Assembly (NCBI GenBank): GCA_016929755.1
Contig: JAFGIF010000146.1
Span: forward strand, 1 to 44,699
Origin: Deltaproteobacteria bacterium
GTDB taxonomy: Bacteria; Desulfobacterota; Desulfomonilia; UBA1062
Direction of reading: 5' to 3'
DNA length: 44,699 bases
In this document: positions 19,801-28,521 of the stretch, piece by piece
Layout of the letters: each line of letters starts with the position of its first letter
Position numbering within the stretch: position 1 is the first letter of the stretch
Notes under the pieces: model-generated
What the model saw: the letters and a program-made list of their open reading frames with translations, nothing else
Database searches by the model: none
Told to the model about the DNA's origin: nothing
Translations under genes and position numbers: made by a program

Positions 19801-20149
19801 GAACACGCCTCTTCCTGCGCTCATCCTCTTCATGCATCTCGAGACGTGTCCTGTTTTTCAGACGTCTGGCAAACTCGGGATGATTAAAATATGGATTGAT
19901 AGTTTCAAAAAATGATTGCTTCATCCCTTTTTTGGTCTGTTCAAGATCTCGCTCGCAAACGGCCGGTTTCTCAAAGACCCTGGTCCTCCTGATGTGATCC
20001 CCGCAATAAGTAAGCAATTCATGATCTTCATCATCCAGCAACAGTATTATGCTGAATTCCAGACGCACCATATACAAGTCTCCGGAAAGATTTTTTGTCT
20101 TATCCTCCACGATCACTCTTACGCCACCGGCAAATTCATGTTCTTCCAT
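19793..20149 (-). CDS. Hypothetical protein overlapping the mutS start
   Basis: 118 aa MEEHEFAGGVRVIVEDKTKNLSGDLYMVRLEFSIILLLDDEDHELLTYCGDH...; 8-bp overlap with mutS, same strand; no family recognised. Confidence 0.6.
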   Translation of the reverse strand: MEEHEFAGGVRVIVEDKTKNLSGDLYMVRLEFSIILLLDDEDHELLTYCGDHIRRTRVFEKPAVCERDLEQTKKGMKQSFFETINPYFNHPEFARRLKNRTRLEMHEEDERRKRRVHE

Positions 20150-20208
20150 ATGCCTGAAGATAATATGAGGTGTACCATAAAATCAAGAGCAAGCCGTATT
20201 ATTGTGGA

Positions 20209-20991
20209 TCAAAAAATTGACAGTGCGGTTTTCATGAATTCCCATGACTGGTAAAGTGCTGCCTCGAAGAAAAATGGCATGGTCTTGATGACCACGATCA
20301 TGAAGATCAAACCCACACAGATAATAAGTGGAAAGCTCATCAGAAAAACATTCATCTGGGGGATGGCTCTGGCGGTAAGAGCAAAGGTCACCTGTAACAG
20401 CAACAACACCCCGATAATCGGAGCTACAACTTTTAATGCTATAACAAACATCGTAGCTGCATAAGTTATAAGGGCGGACAAGTAACCCTGATTCGGCAAA
20501 GAGCTCTCGATTGGCACCATTGTGAAACTTTCCACAAGGGCCTTGATCAGAAGGTGATGTCCGCCGAATGAGAGAAACAGAAGCAGAGCCACGATATAGA
20601 ACATATTAGCCGTAATGGGGGCATCGGCTCCGGTCATAGGATCGACCACATTGGCGATTGCAAACCCCATCTGAAATCCGGCGAGTTGCCCGGCAATCTG
20701 GAATCCGGCGAAAATAAGACTCACCGCCAGACCGAGACAGAGCCCGATCAAAAGCTCGTGCAGCATAAGCACCAGCAAAAAAAGCACACTAATATCAGAC
20801 ATGGCCACTGTAAGGGGTGGGATAACGGGCATCAGTACCAGGCTTAAAAAAAAGGCGATCAAGGCTGTGATACTGCGTGGTATAATTTCGGCGCTGAACA
20901 CCGGCACCGAGGTAAAGATAATTCCCACCCGGATAAAGATAAACACAAACGTGATAAAATCCGGCCAGGCAATATTCAGAAGTTCTTTCAT
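20209..20991 (-). CDS. fliR: Flagellar export apparatus protein FliR
   Basis: 260 aa multi-TM; FIFIRVGIIFTSVPVFSAEIIPRSITALIAF, GFQIAGQLAGFQMGFAIANVVDPMTG. Confidence 0.95.
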   Translation of the reverse strand: MKELLNIAWPDFITFVFIFIRVGIIFTSVPVFSAEIIPRSITALIAFFLSLVLMPVIPPLTVAMSDISVLFLLVLMLHELLIGLCLGLAVSLIFAGFQIAGQLAGFQMGFAIANVVDPMTGADAPITANMFYIVALLLFLSFGGHHLLIKALVESFTMVPIESSLPNQGYLSALITYAATMFVIALKVVAPIIGVLLLLQVTFALTARAIPQMNVFLMSFPLIICVGLIFMIVVIKTMPFFFEAALYQSWEFMKTALSIF

Positions 20992-21257
20992 CGTATTAGC
21001 TGGGGAATTGTACTGTAAAGATTAATGGTGAATGTAGTAAGTTTTTCAATAAGCCATGGGAATGAGACCAGTAACGCGAGGAGCACCACGACAATTTTAG
21101 GCACAAAGGTCAGCGTCATTTCCTGGATCTGGGTAACAGCGGAAAAAACACTCACCGTCAGACCTACGATGAGCCCCAGAATCAGCATGGGAGATCCGAT
21201 GAGAAGGGCCAGCATGATTGTTTCTGACATGAGAGATGTAATAGTTTCAGGCGTCAT
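20988..21257 (-). CDS. fliQ: Flagellar export apparatus protein FliQ
   Basis: 89 aa; MTPETITSLMSETIMLALLIGSPMLILGLIVGLTVSVFSAVTQIQEMTLTFVPKI. Confidence 0.97.
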   Translation of the reverse strand: MTPETITSLMSETIMLALLIGSPMLILGLIVGLTVSVFSAVTQIQEMTLTFVPKIVVVLLALLVSFPWLIEKLTTFTINLYSTIPQLIR

Positions 21258-22015
21258 GTCAAAAACCCCTTGATTATAGATCCCATCAACAAATTCCAGC
21301 CATCGACCAAGACAAACAGCATAATCTTAAAGGGCAACGATATCATAATGGGCGGCAACATCATCATGCCCATAGAAAGCAGTATTGATGCCACCACCAT
21401 ATCGATTATCAAAAATGGTATAAACAGAATGAATCCGATCTGAAACGCGGTTTTTAATTCACTTATCATAAATGCAGGAATCAGAGCCCTGGTGGGGACA
21501 TCTTCTTTGTTTTGCGGTTTTTTATGGTCGATAATACTTATAAATAATGCCAGATCCTTTTCTCTGGTCTGCTTGAACATGAATTCTCGTAAGGGTTCCT
21601 CGGCGTTTTCTAATGCCTGTTCAAACGAAATGTAGCCGTTGCGGTATGGAGTCAATGCATTCTCCGTGACCTGGTCGATGGTCGGAGTCATGATAAAGAA
21701 AGTCAGAAAAATTGCCAGTCCGGTCAAAACCTGCATGGGCGGCATTTGCTGTGTTCCCAATGCCTGGCGCAGAAATCCCATGACTACGATAATCCTGGTA
21801 AACGAAGTGACCATGATCATAATCGATGGAGCCAGAGCCAGAATGGTCAGAATAAACAATACCTGAAGTGCTCCCACCACCTCTTCAGGGTTACCGGCTT
21901 CATGGATGCCGAGATTGATATCGGGTATGGTTATCCCTTGGGCAAACAGAGTGCATGGTGCAACAGTGCTAAAGATCACAACAAAAAAGAGCAGTAATAT
22001 ATGTCTTAATTTCAT
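21254..22015 (-). CDS. fliP: Flagellar export apparatus protein FliP
   Basis: ORF 21254..22249; start at 22015 (MKLRHILLLFF signal) overlapping the fliO stop by 4 bp (ATGA); MVTSFTRIIVVMGFLRQALGTQQMPPMQVLTGLAIFLTFFIMTP. Confidence 0.96.
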   Translation of the reverse strand: MKLRHILLLFFVVIFSTVAPCTLFAQGITIPDINLGIHEAGNPEEVVGALQVLFILTILALAPSIMIMVTSFTRIIVVMGFLRQALGTQQMPPMQVLTGLAIFLTFFIMTPTIDQVTENALTPYRNGYISFEQALENAEEPLREFMFKQTREKDLALFISIIDHKKPQNKEDVPTRALIPAFMISELKTAFQIGFILFIPFLIIDMVVASILLSMGMMMLPPIMISLPFKIMLFVLVDGWNLLMGSIIKGFLT

Positions 22016-22389
22016 ATCTTGCTGGAGTCTCCATCGAGACCGGTATTCTTGAGCGTCTGCTCGAAATTTCCTTCTCCCAGGTCTTTGACAAGCGAGACAC
22101 TGTTGGATGTGACTCCCAGCAGTAGAATCGAACTGCCAACCTTGACAAGGGCCAGGGTGGCTTTTGTGCTCAGTGCGACCTGCCCCAGAATATCGAGCCC
22201 CAGAGATTTTCTTACCCTGGCCACCGGTCCGTAGCGCTTGAGCGCCCATGCCCCGGCAAACAAAACCACGATGATAATCAAAAGGATTGAAAATGCTTTC
22301 AGGCCGACTCCGGCGAGCGGTTCTTCAACTGCAAAAAGCGGTTGAACAAAGACAATCAGATACACGCCAATGACGCATAATATCCGCAT
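22012..22389 (-). CDS. fliO: Flagellar biosynthetic protein FliO
   Basis: 125 aa; signal/TM then ALKRYGPVARVRKSLGLDILGQVALSTKATLALVKVGSSILLLGVTSNSVSLVKDL; between fliN and fliP. Confidence 0.88.
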   Translation of the reverse strand: MRILCVIGVYLIVFVQPLFAVEEPLAGVGLKAFSILLIIIVVLFAGAWALKRYGPVARVRKSLGLDILGQVALSTKATLALVKVGSSILLLGVTSNSVSLVKDLGEGNFEQTLKNTGLDGDSSKI

Positions 22390-22940
22390 TATTGCAACCT
22401 CTTGACTCTCTCCAAAGGACTCACGATATCGGTAAGCCTGATGCCGAACTTTTCCCCAACCACCACCACTTCACCCCGGGCTATCAATTTGTGGTTCACC
22501 AAGATATCCAGAGGCTCTCCTGCCTGTTTGTTCAGCTCGATTACTGAACCCTGACCAAGCTTTAACAGATCATTGATGAGCATTCGGGTACTACCCATCT
22601 CCACCGTAAGTTCAAGCGGAATATCCATGATAAAGTCAAGACTCCTTTTCGAATGTTCAGCATCATCCCCGGTCAGGTTGGAGAAATGTGGTTTGGCTAC
22701 ACCGAAATCATCATGCATTGAAATCTCCTCTTGCAAATTCTGTTCTGATATATCATCGGATCCAAGCTCGCGGGATGGATGCTGCGTCAACTGTTCCCGA
22801 TCAACATTTGCAGAATTCTCATCTGCCATGAAATCATCCAAATCTTCCTTGGAAAAAAGCTCACCCATTGTGTTCTCGCCAATGTCTGCTACATGCCCAA
22901 TAGCTTCTCTTTCCATGGTTTGTTTTTCCTCTTCAGTCAT
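22389..22940 (-). CDS. fliN: Flagellar motor switch protein FliN with long acidic N-terminal extension
   Basis: 183 aa; C-terminal SpoA domain LDFIMDIPLELTVEMGSTRMLINDLLKLGQGSVIELNKQAGEPLDILVNHKLIARGEVVVVGEKFGIRLTDIV. Confidence 0.95.
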   Translation of the reverse strand: MTEEEKQTMEREAIGHVADIGENTMGELFSKEDLDDFMADENSANVDREQLTQHPSRELGSDDISEQNLQEEISMHDDFGVAKPHFSNLTGDDAEHSKRSLDFIMDIPLELTVEMGSTRMLINDLLKLGQGSVIELNKQAGEPLDILVNHKLIARGEVVVVGEKFGIRLTDIVSPLERVKRLQ

Positions 22941-22950
22941 ATTCCCCTCC

Positions 22951-23943
22951 TTAGTGGTCCTGAGTTTCCAATGCCTTGGCGATTTCTACCGCCAGATTAT
23001 CCTTGGACCTTCCTGGTTTTCCGAAAAACTTCGGCAGTCCCTGAACCTTTATCTGCAAAACATCATTGACATATGTATCGAGCACAAGCACATCCCCGGG
23101 TTTCAAAGAAGAAAGTTCACGGGGGGATAAACTGGTGTTACCGAGATCTATGGTCAAATCCACAGCAACATTCATCAGTTCACGCTTAAAACGGTTGAGC
23201 CAGATATCATCGATTTTTACTTTTTCATTCGAAGAAAAGCTGGCATAGAGTCTGTCCCGAATCGGGTCGATAAGCATATAGGGAATGCAAACCATAATGT
23301 TTCCGCTTATATCATCCATGTCCACATCAAACTGCATGACAATAAGTACATCATCATTCGGGATTATACCGGCGAACTGGGGATTCATTTCACTTCTAAC
23401 ATATGAAAAATTAAGTTCATATACCGGCTTCCAGGCATTCTCCAATTCCTTGATCGCGGCGTCCACCACCTTGGTCAGCATGCGTTGTTCAATCGAGGTA
23501 AACTCCCGGCCTTCGATCTTCATTCCGCCGTAACCTCGGCCGCCGAAAAAACAATCGACCAAGGCAAACACCAGTTTGGTCTCCAAAACCACCAGGGCAT
23601 TTCCCCGTAGAGGTTCTATATTGATAATATGTATACTTGTGGGAACTGCCAGCGATCTCATAAAGTTGCCAAACTTAAGGCTGTCCAGCGAGATCGGCGT
23701 AACATCCACAATGCGTCTGAGCATATTTGACAGGGTATTTCTGAAAAACCGTGAAAATCGATCATTAATCGCATCCAGAGATGGCATGCGCCCACGAATT
23801 ACCTTATCCTGGGTGAAAAAATCATAAAGCTGCGATTCTCCACTTTCTCTTTCAACAGGAATGGCTGTTTCTGTCTCGATTTCTCCTGCCACAACGCCCT
23901 TTAACAGCGCATCAACTTCTTCCTGGCTTAAAATCTGACCCAT
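22951..23943 (-). CDS. fliM: Flagellar motor switch protein FliM
   Basis: 330 aa; N-terminal CheY-binding motif ILSQEEVDALL; GKGYGGMK-like FFGGRGYGGMKIEGREFTSIEQRM. Confidence 0.97.
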   Translation of the reverse strand: MGQILSQEEVDALLKGVVAGEIETETAIPVERESGESQLYDFFTQDKVIRGRMPSLDAINDRFSRFFRNTLSNMLRRIVDVTPISLDSLKFGNFMRSLAVPTSIHIINIEPLRGNALVVLETKLVFALVDCFFGGRGYGGMKIEGREFTSIEQRMLTKVVDAAIKELENAWKPVYELNFSYVRSEMNPQFAGIIPNDDVLIVMQFDVDMDDISGNIMVCIPYMLIDPIRDRLYASFSSNEKVKIDDIWLNRFKRELMNVAVDLTIDLGNTSLSPRELSSLKPGDVLVLDTYVNDVLQIKVQGLPKFFGKPGRSKDNLAVEIAKALETQDH

Positions 23944-23952
23944 AAAATCTCC

Positions 23953-24501
23953 TTACTGAACGACAAATTCGGTAAAATAAACTCTGTTGATCTGCCCGGT
24001 GCTCAAATACCTGTTGATCCCGCTGACGACACTGTGTTTCAAGGTTCGTTTCCCGTCAATTGTGGCCACATCATCAAATGATTTGCTGGAGAGCATAAGG
24101 ATAATTTCATCCCGGATCTGGGGCATCTTTTCGTCAATTTCAGCGACAAGCGAATCCTTACTCATCTCCAACTGCATTACCACCTTTAAATAGCGGGCAC
24201 CCTTATCATCCGTGAGGTTTACAATGAAAGAATCCAATTGCATGGTCGGGCCCATAGGATCGGAGAACTGCCCCCCCATACTCTTCGAGGAAACTTTTGC
24301 CTGAGCTTGTTTTGGGGCCAATGATTTCCGGGCTGTTATCTCATCTGCATTTTCTATACTTTTCGGCATAAAAATGACAAAATAGCCGGCAACTGCCGTG
24401 CCTGCCAGAATAAACAGAATCAAAACAATAAAAATAAACTTAAGAGATGATCTCTTCTTTTTTGGAGTTTCTTCTTTTAATTCTTCAATGTTCTCAGACA
24501 T
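23953..24501 (-). CDS. fliL: Flagellar basal body-associated protein FliL
   Basis: 182 aa; single TM; LDSFIVNLTDDKGARYLKVVMQLEMSK and the motA/B-fliL-fliM context. Confidence 0.93.
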   Translation of the reverse strand: MSENIEELKEETPKKKRSSLKFIFIVLILFILAGTAVAGYFVIFMPKSIENADEITARKSLAPKQAQAKVSSKSMGGQFSDPMGPTMQLDSFIVNLTDDKGARYLKVVMQLEMSKDSLVAEIDEKMPQIRDEIILMLSSKSFDDVATIDGKRTLKHSVVSGINRYLSTGQINRVYFTEFVVQ

Positions 24502-24510
24502 TAAGACCTC

Positions 24511-25230
24511 CTACATCCGATATTTTAGCAGCACGATTTCTACCCGCCTGTTTTTTGCCATATCCTCTTCGACCGAATTGCCGGCTACGGGCCTTGTTGA
24601 TCCATAACCGGCTATACCGAAGCGTATCGGTGACATCCCGGCGCTATAAATAAAATAATTCAGAACACGCTCGGCTCTCTTGAGAGACAATGTTCGATTG
24701 ACTTCTTGGCTGCCCATTGCGTCTGTATGCCCATCAATAGAAATAAAGGAATCGGTTTCTTTCAGAGTATTTGCTATAGAATACAGCACCGGCAGCGCAT
24801 CGTTTTTTAGCCTGTCCGAACCACTGTCAAACAGAATATCACTACTTACCTTGATAACAAATCCTCTGGAAGACTCTCGAACCTCAATCGGATTTATCCC
24901 ATTCCCGGATATTCCTCTCAACTCTTCCTCCTCAAGCGCATGCAGCAAGTGTCCGTTTAATGTCGCAGCATCGAGGGTTTTGTTTTCCGGTATCGGATCG
25001 GGCAGGGTCAGAAGTTCTGCTCCGCCTTGTTGGTCTGAAAATTCAAGCGGCCCTAATGCATCATTGAAAAATCCGAAAACCTCCCGAAATGCCTTTTCAT
25101 CCATGGATGACATGGAAATCAGGAGCACAAAAAAAGTGATCAAAAGCGTAACCATGTCGGAAAAAGTGGTCATCCAGCCGTCGGTTTTAGGAATATCAAT
25201 ATATAGAGGGCTTTTATTATTCCTGCTCAT
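24511..25230 (-). CDS. motB: Flagellar motor stator MotB (TM Asp present)
   Basis: 239 aa; TDGWMTTFSDMVTLLITFFVLLISM with Asp25; OmpA-like IDGHTDAMGSQEVNRTLSLKRAERVLNYF. Confidence 0.93.
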   Translation of the reverse strand: MSRNNKSPLYIDIPKTDGWMTTFSDMVTLLITFFVLLISMSSMDEKAFREVFGFFNDALGPLEFSDQQGGAELLTLPDPIPENKTLDAATLNGHLLHALEEEELRGISGNGINPIEVRESSRGFVIKVSSDILFDSGSDRLKNDALPVLYSIANTLKETDSFISIDGHTDAMGSQEVNRTLSLKRAERVLNYFIYSAGMSPIRFGIAGYGSTRPVAGNSVEEDMAKNRRVEIVLLKYRM

Positions 25231-26021
25231 TACTGCTCACCCATTCTGAATTTGAAGCCTTTGTATTGGAAAGTTCTTATCGGTTCTGTTGGTTGCTCCA
25301 TCAGCATTTTATTGTGTGGAGTGTCACCGGGCAAGTCTCCGACAACCGCAATTTCAACCCTTCTGTTCAAACGCCTGCCGTACTCGGTTGCATTTGAACT
25401 GATCGGCTCATGTGAACTCAAACCATATGCCGCCATGCGTTCATCCGGGATTCCCTTAGCTCGAAAATAATTAAGCACAGCCAGGGCTCTGGCTGAAGAA
25501 AGAGCCCAATTTGAGAAGAACGGAGGCTCCTCCACGGGAATTGAATCGGTATGCCCGGCAATTATGATATGATTGTCGATACGGTTAAAAATAGAAGCCA
25601 GCTCATCCAAGACCACATAAGCCTCTGCTTTGAAAGCGTCTGTTTCCTGTTCAAAAAGCACATTCGATTTTAAGGTGATAATAGTACCCTGTTTCCCCTC
25701 AGATACACCGAATCCGCTTGTACTGACGGTATTCTTCAGGACAGTCCGTATCTGGTTTAAATCAACCGTATCCGGGGTAACAGGACTCGGTTTACCCGGC
25801 ATATTCATTTTTTCCTCGGCATTGTATGGGCTGTGGCCACCGGGAAGAATCCCGAAGCTCCCCAGCAGGGAATTAAATGCCAAGCGTTGCTTGCGAAAAT
25901 CTTGAACTCCAACGGTGCTCAGGACAATAAAAAAGGTAAGCAGAATCAACATAAGCGAGGTAAACAACATGGCCGTTAAATCTCTTTTCGGCTGGACATG
26001 AACCTTTCTTATACGTACCAT
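25230..26021 (-). CDS. MotB-like/OmpA-domain paralog lacking the TM Asp
   Basis: 263 aa; TM AMLFTSLMLILLTFFIVLSTV; OmpA-like IAGHTDSIPVEEPPFFSNWALSSARALAVLNYFRAKGIP. Confidence 0.9.
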   Translation of the reverse strand: MVRIRKVHVQPKRDLTAMLFTSLMLILLTFFIVLSTVGVQDFRKQRLAFNSLLGSFGILPGGHSPYNAEEKMNMPGKPSPVTPDTVDLNQIRTVLKNTVSTSGFGVSEGKQGTIITLKSNVLFEQETDAFKAEAYVVLDELASIFNRIDNHIIIAGHTDSIPVEEPPFFSNWALSSARALAVLNYFRAKGIPDERMAAYGLSSHEPISSNATEYGRRLNRRVEIAVVGDLPGDTPHNKMLMEQPTEPIRTFQYKGFKFRMGEQ

Positions 26022-26023
26022 TC

Positions 26024-26806
26024 CTATTCACCCGACAGCCCGGCGGCGATTGTCCTGAGTTGCGGTGACAAATACGCATGGAGCTTGCGCTCCACGATTC
26101 GCGGATTATCCCCGGCTGATATTGACATGATCCCCTCAATAATCATTCCCTTCTCCAGGGCCTCTTCACTGGAACGTGCGCCAAGCTTACCCGCCATCGG
26201 CATTGCGATCATGTTTGCCAGGATTGAGCCATAGAATGTAGTCAGAAGAGCGACGGCCATCGCGGGACCTATTGAGGATGGATCAGACATGGATTGAAGC
26301 ATCTGCACCAATCCAATCAAAGTTCCGGCCATTCCCATTGCCGGGGCGAATGATCCGATAGAGTTCAGAATATCGGCACCCCGTTTATGACGTTGAGCAA
26401 TATGTTCTATCTCTGTTTCAAGAATGTCTCTGATTGCCTGAGGCTCTAAACCGTCAATAACCAGCTCCAAGCCCTGCTTGAAAAAGGGATCATTCAGTTC
26501 GTTTACGGCGCTTTCCAGGGCAAGTATGCCTTCTCGCCTGGCCCTAGTGGCAAAATCTACAAAGGTGGGAATCAATCCATTCGTATCATGTTTCTGGACA
26601 AAAAAAACATTCTTTATGACTCCTGCCACACCCAACACATCCCGGAGGGGATAATTGATAAAAATAATTCCAAAGGTGCCTCCCAGAACGATCATGAGAC
26701 TTGGCGTATTGATGAAAAGGGATAGGGGACCACCCGACATTATCCCCATAAAGATCATACCAAAGGCGAACACAACACCGATAATCGTTGCGAGATCCAT
26801 ACACAC
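26024..26806 (-). CDS. motA: Flagellar motor stator MotA
   Basis: 260 aa; FATRARREGILALE, SIGSFAPAMGMAGTLIGLVQMLQSMSDPSSIGPAMAVALLTTFYGS. Confidence 0.97.
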   Translation of the reverse strand: MCMDLATIIGVVFAFGMIFMGIMSGGPLSLFINTPSLMIVLGGTFGIIFINYPLRDVLGVAGVIKNVFFVQKHDTNGLIPTFVDFATRARREGILALESAVNELNDPFFKQGLELVIDGLEPQAIRDILETEIEHIAQRHKRGADILNSIGSFAPAMGMAGTLIGLVQMLQSMSDPSSIGPAMAVALLTTFYGSILANMIAMPMAGKLGARSSEEALEKGMIIEGIMSISAGDNPRIVERKLHAYLSPQLRTIAAGLSGE

Positions 26807-26834
26807 CCCTCACTTTATTCTTGAGGATCAAGGA

Positions 26835-26850
26835 AGCAAGGGATGTGCCA
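26835..26850 (-). promoter_or_regulatory. Sigma-54 promoter upstream of motA operon
   Basis: Minus strand TGGCAC-ATCCC-TTGCT, matching TGGCAC-N5-TTGCW with correct -24/-12 spacing, about 29 bp upstream of the motA ATG. Confidence 0.85.
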
Positions 26851-26945
26851 TACCATCAAGATAATGAATTTAGACTGTATTTGTACAAATCGACAGGGAA
26901 TACTCTGCTAAATCATGACTGGAGAGGTCATAAAATTGACACTTT

Positions 26946-26981
26946 CAGGCAGTGATTCGCCATAAGGCCAATCACTGCCTG
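26946..26981 (-). terminator. Large hairpin downstream of flgE (terminator/processing hairpin)
   Basis: Perfect 12-bp arms CAGGCAGTGATT/AATCACTGCCTG plus inner GCC/GGC; 10 bp past the flgE stop; only a weak T-rich run follows. Confidence 0.65.
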
Positions 26982-26991
26982 TCCGGAATTC

Positions 26992-28509
26992 TTAACGTTT
27001 CAGGTTTATCAGTTCCTGCAACATATCGTCGGTTGTTGTAATAACCCTCGAGTTTGCCTGAAATCCGCGCTGGGTCGTAATCATCTTGACAAATTCCGAA
27101 GCAATATCCACATTAGATTGCTCCAGTGAGTTGGGAGCTATGCTGCCCAGTCCATTTTCGCCGGGATGACCGGTGATGGCACCTCCCGAGGCCATTGTAG
27201 CTGACCACAGATTGCCACCAACCTTATTCAATGCTTGATTATTATTGAATTTTGCCAACGCAACCCGATACTGGTACAAAATCTGACCATTGGAATAATG
27301 ACCGACCATTATCCCATTTGTGTCGACCGAAACATTTTCCAGAAAGCCTGACCCATAACCATCCTGAGTCTGATAAATCGTTGATGAGGATGAAGCATAC
27401 TGGGTTGACATAAAAGCCTGCGGTTCCCAGGTAGAGCTTGGCAGCGCTGAACCACCCGCTATATCTGCCACTGTTGCCGCGGTTCCGGCCTGCCAACTTG
27501 AACTGGTTGAGCGAAGACCCATCTCAAATGTTACGACCTGATCAACTCCATCAACAAATTCGGCCGTAAACTGAGGATATCCGTCTGTTGACATAGCGGC
27601 CTGGGTCCAGTTGGCAGCGGAGGTGGGATCACCTGTACCGGCTGTATTATAAACAAAGGCTGACATGTCAGTCAGATCTCCGGTCTCCGGCGAATATGTC
27701 AGGGTGCCCCGCATGAGAATGCCCTGCTCGGGCTGACCGTTGAAATCGTTACGCAGATCGTCATCAGGATTGCAGCAGACCATATACTCCCAGGTATTGT
27801 CAAAATCAGTTATTCCATTTTCGTACTCACAGCCTGCCGCATCGCTGGCCTTATCAAAATAGATTGTAACATCGTGCGCATTACCCAATGAATCATAGAC
27901 CCTGATAGCTGTCTGATAACCGTATGAGGAATCACTGATTGTTTCTGATGCGGTAGCATCAAATGCACCGAAGAGACTGTCGGAATTGGAGCTTTGAGTT
28001 GTGTCAAGATTGGTAATAGTGGTAATGGACTCTGTTGGCTGGGGTGGTGAGGTAAAATCACTGAGAACGATATCCTGTATTGATCCAACATCATTCCCGT
28101 TACCATCAAGAGCCCAGCCCCGCACCACATAGCCTGCCGGATTGATAAAATTTCCATCCTTGTCAAACCTGAATTGTCCTGCCCGCGTATAGAACTCGCT
28201 TTGACTGCCGGAATCCCTTACAATGAAAAATCCATTGCCGCCGATCGCCAGGTCCGTTGCATTGGAAGTGCTTTCAAATGTGCCTTGCTGATAGATGGTA
28301 TCAATCGAGCTCAAAGTGGTTCCCCGCCCAATCTGGGCCGTGCCGGATGCTGTCCCCACGGATTGAGAAAGAAGATCCTGGAAGGTTGTACGGCTGGCCT
28401 TGAATCCGATGGTATTGACATTGGCAATATTATCACCGATGACGCTCATGGCATTCCCATTGGTAGTAAGACCGCTGATGCCTGAAAATAATGAACTGGA
28501 TATACTCAT
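26992..28509 (-). CDS. flgE: Flagellar hook protein FlgE
   Basis: 505 aa; N-term SSLFSGISGLTTNGNAMSVIGDNIANVNTIGFKASRTTFQDLLSQ; C-term LEQSNVDIASEFVKMITTQRGFQANSRVITTTDDMLQELINLKR. Confidence 0.97.
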   Translation of the reverse strand: MSISSSLFSGISGLTTNGNAMSVIGDNIANVNTIGFKASRTTFQDLLSQSVGTASGTAQIGRGTTLSSIDTIYQQGTFESTSNATDLAIGGNGFFIVRDSGSQSEFYTRAGQFRFDKDGNFINPAGYVVRGWALDGNGNDVGSIQDIVLSDFTSPPQPTESITTITNLDTTQSSNSDSLFGAFDATASETISDSSYGYQTAIRVYDSLGNAHDVTIYFDKASDAAGCEYENGITDFDNTWEYMVCCNPDDDLRNDFNGQPEQGILMRGTLTYSPETGDLTDMSAFVYNTAGTGDPTSAANWTQAAMSTDGYPQFTAEFVDGVDQVVTFEMGLRSTSSSWQAGTAATVADIAGGSALPSSTWEPQAFMSTQYASSSSTIYQTQDGYGSGFLENVSVDTNGIMVGHYSNGQILYQYRVALAKFNNNQALNKVGGNLWSATMASGGAITGHPGENGLGSIAPNSLEQSNVDIASEFVKMITTQRGFQANSRVITTTDDMLQELINLKR

Positions 28510-28521
28510 AAATTCCTCCTT

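Noticed and set aside
21254-22249. N-terminal 78-residue extension of FliP in the ORF track
   Set aside because: It is the out-of-frame reading of fliO; the normal FliP signal peptide starts at 22015 with an ATGA overlap.
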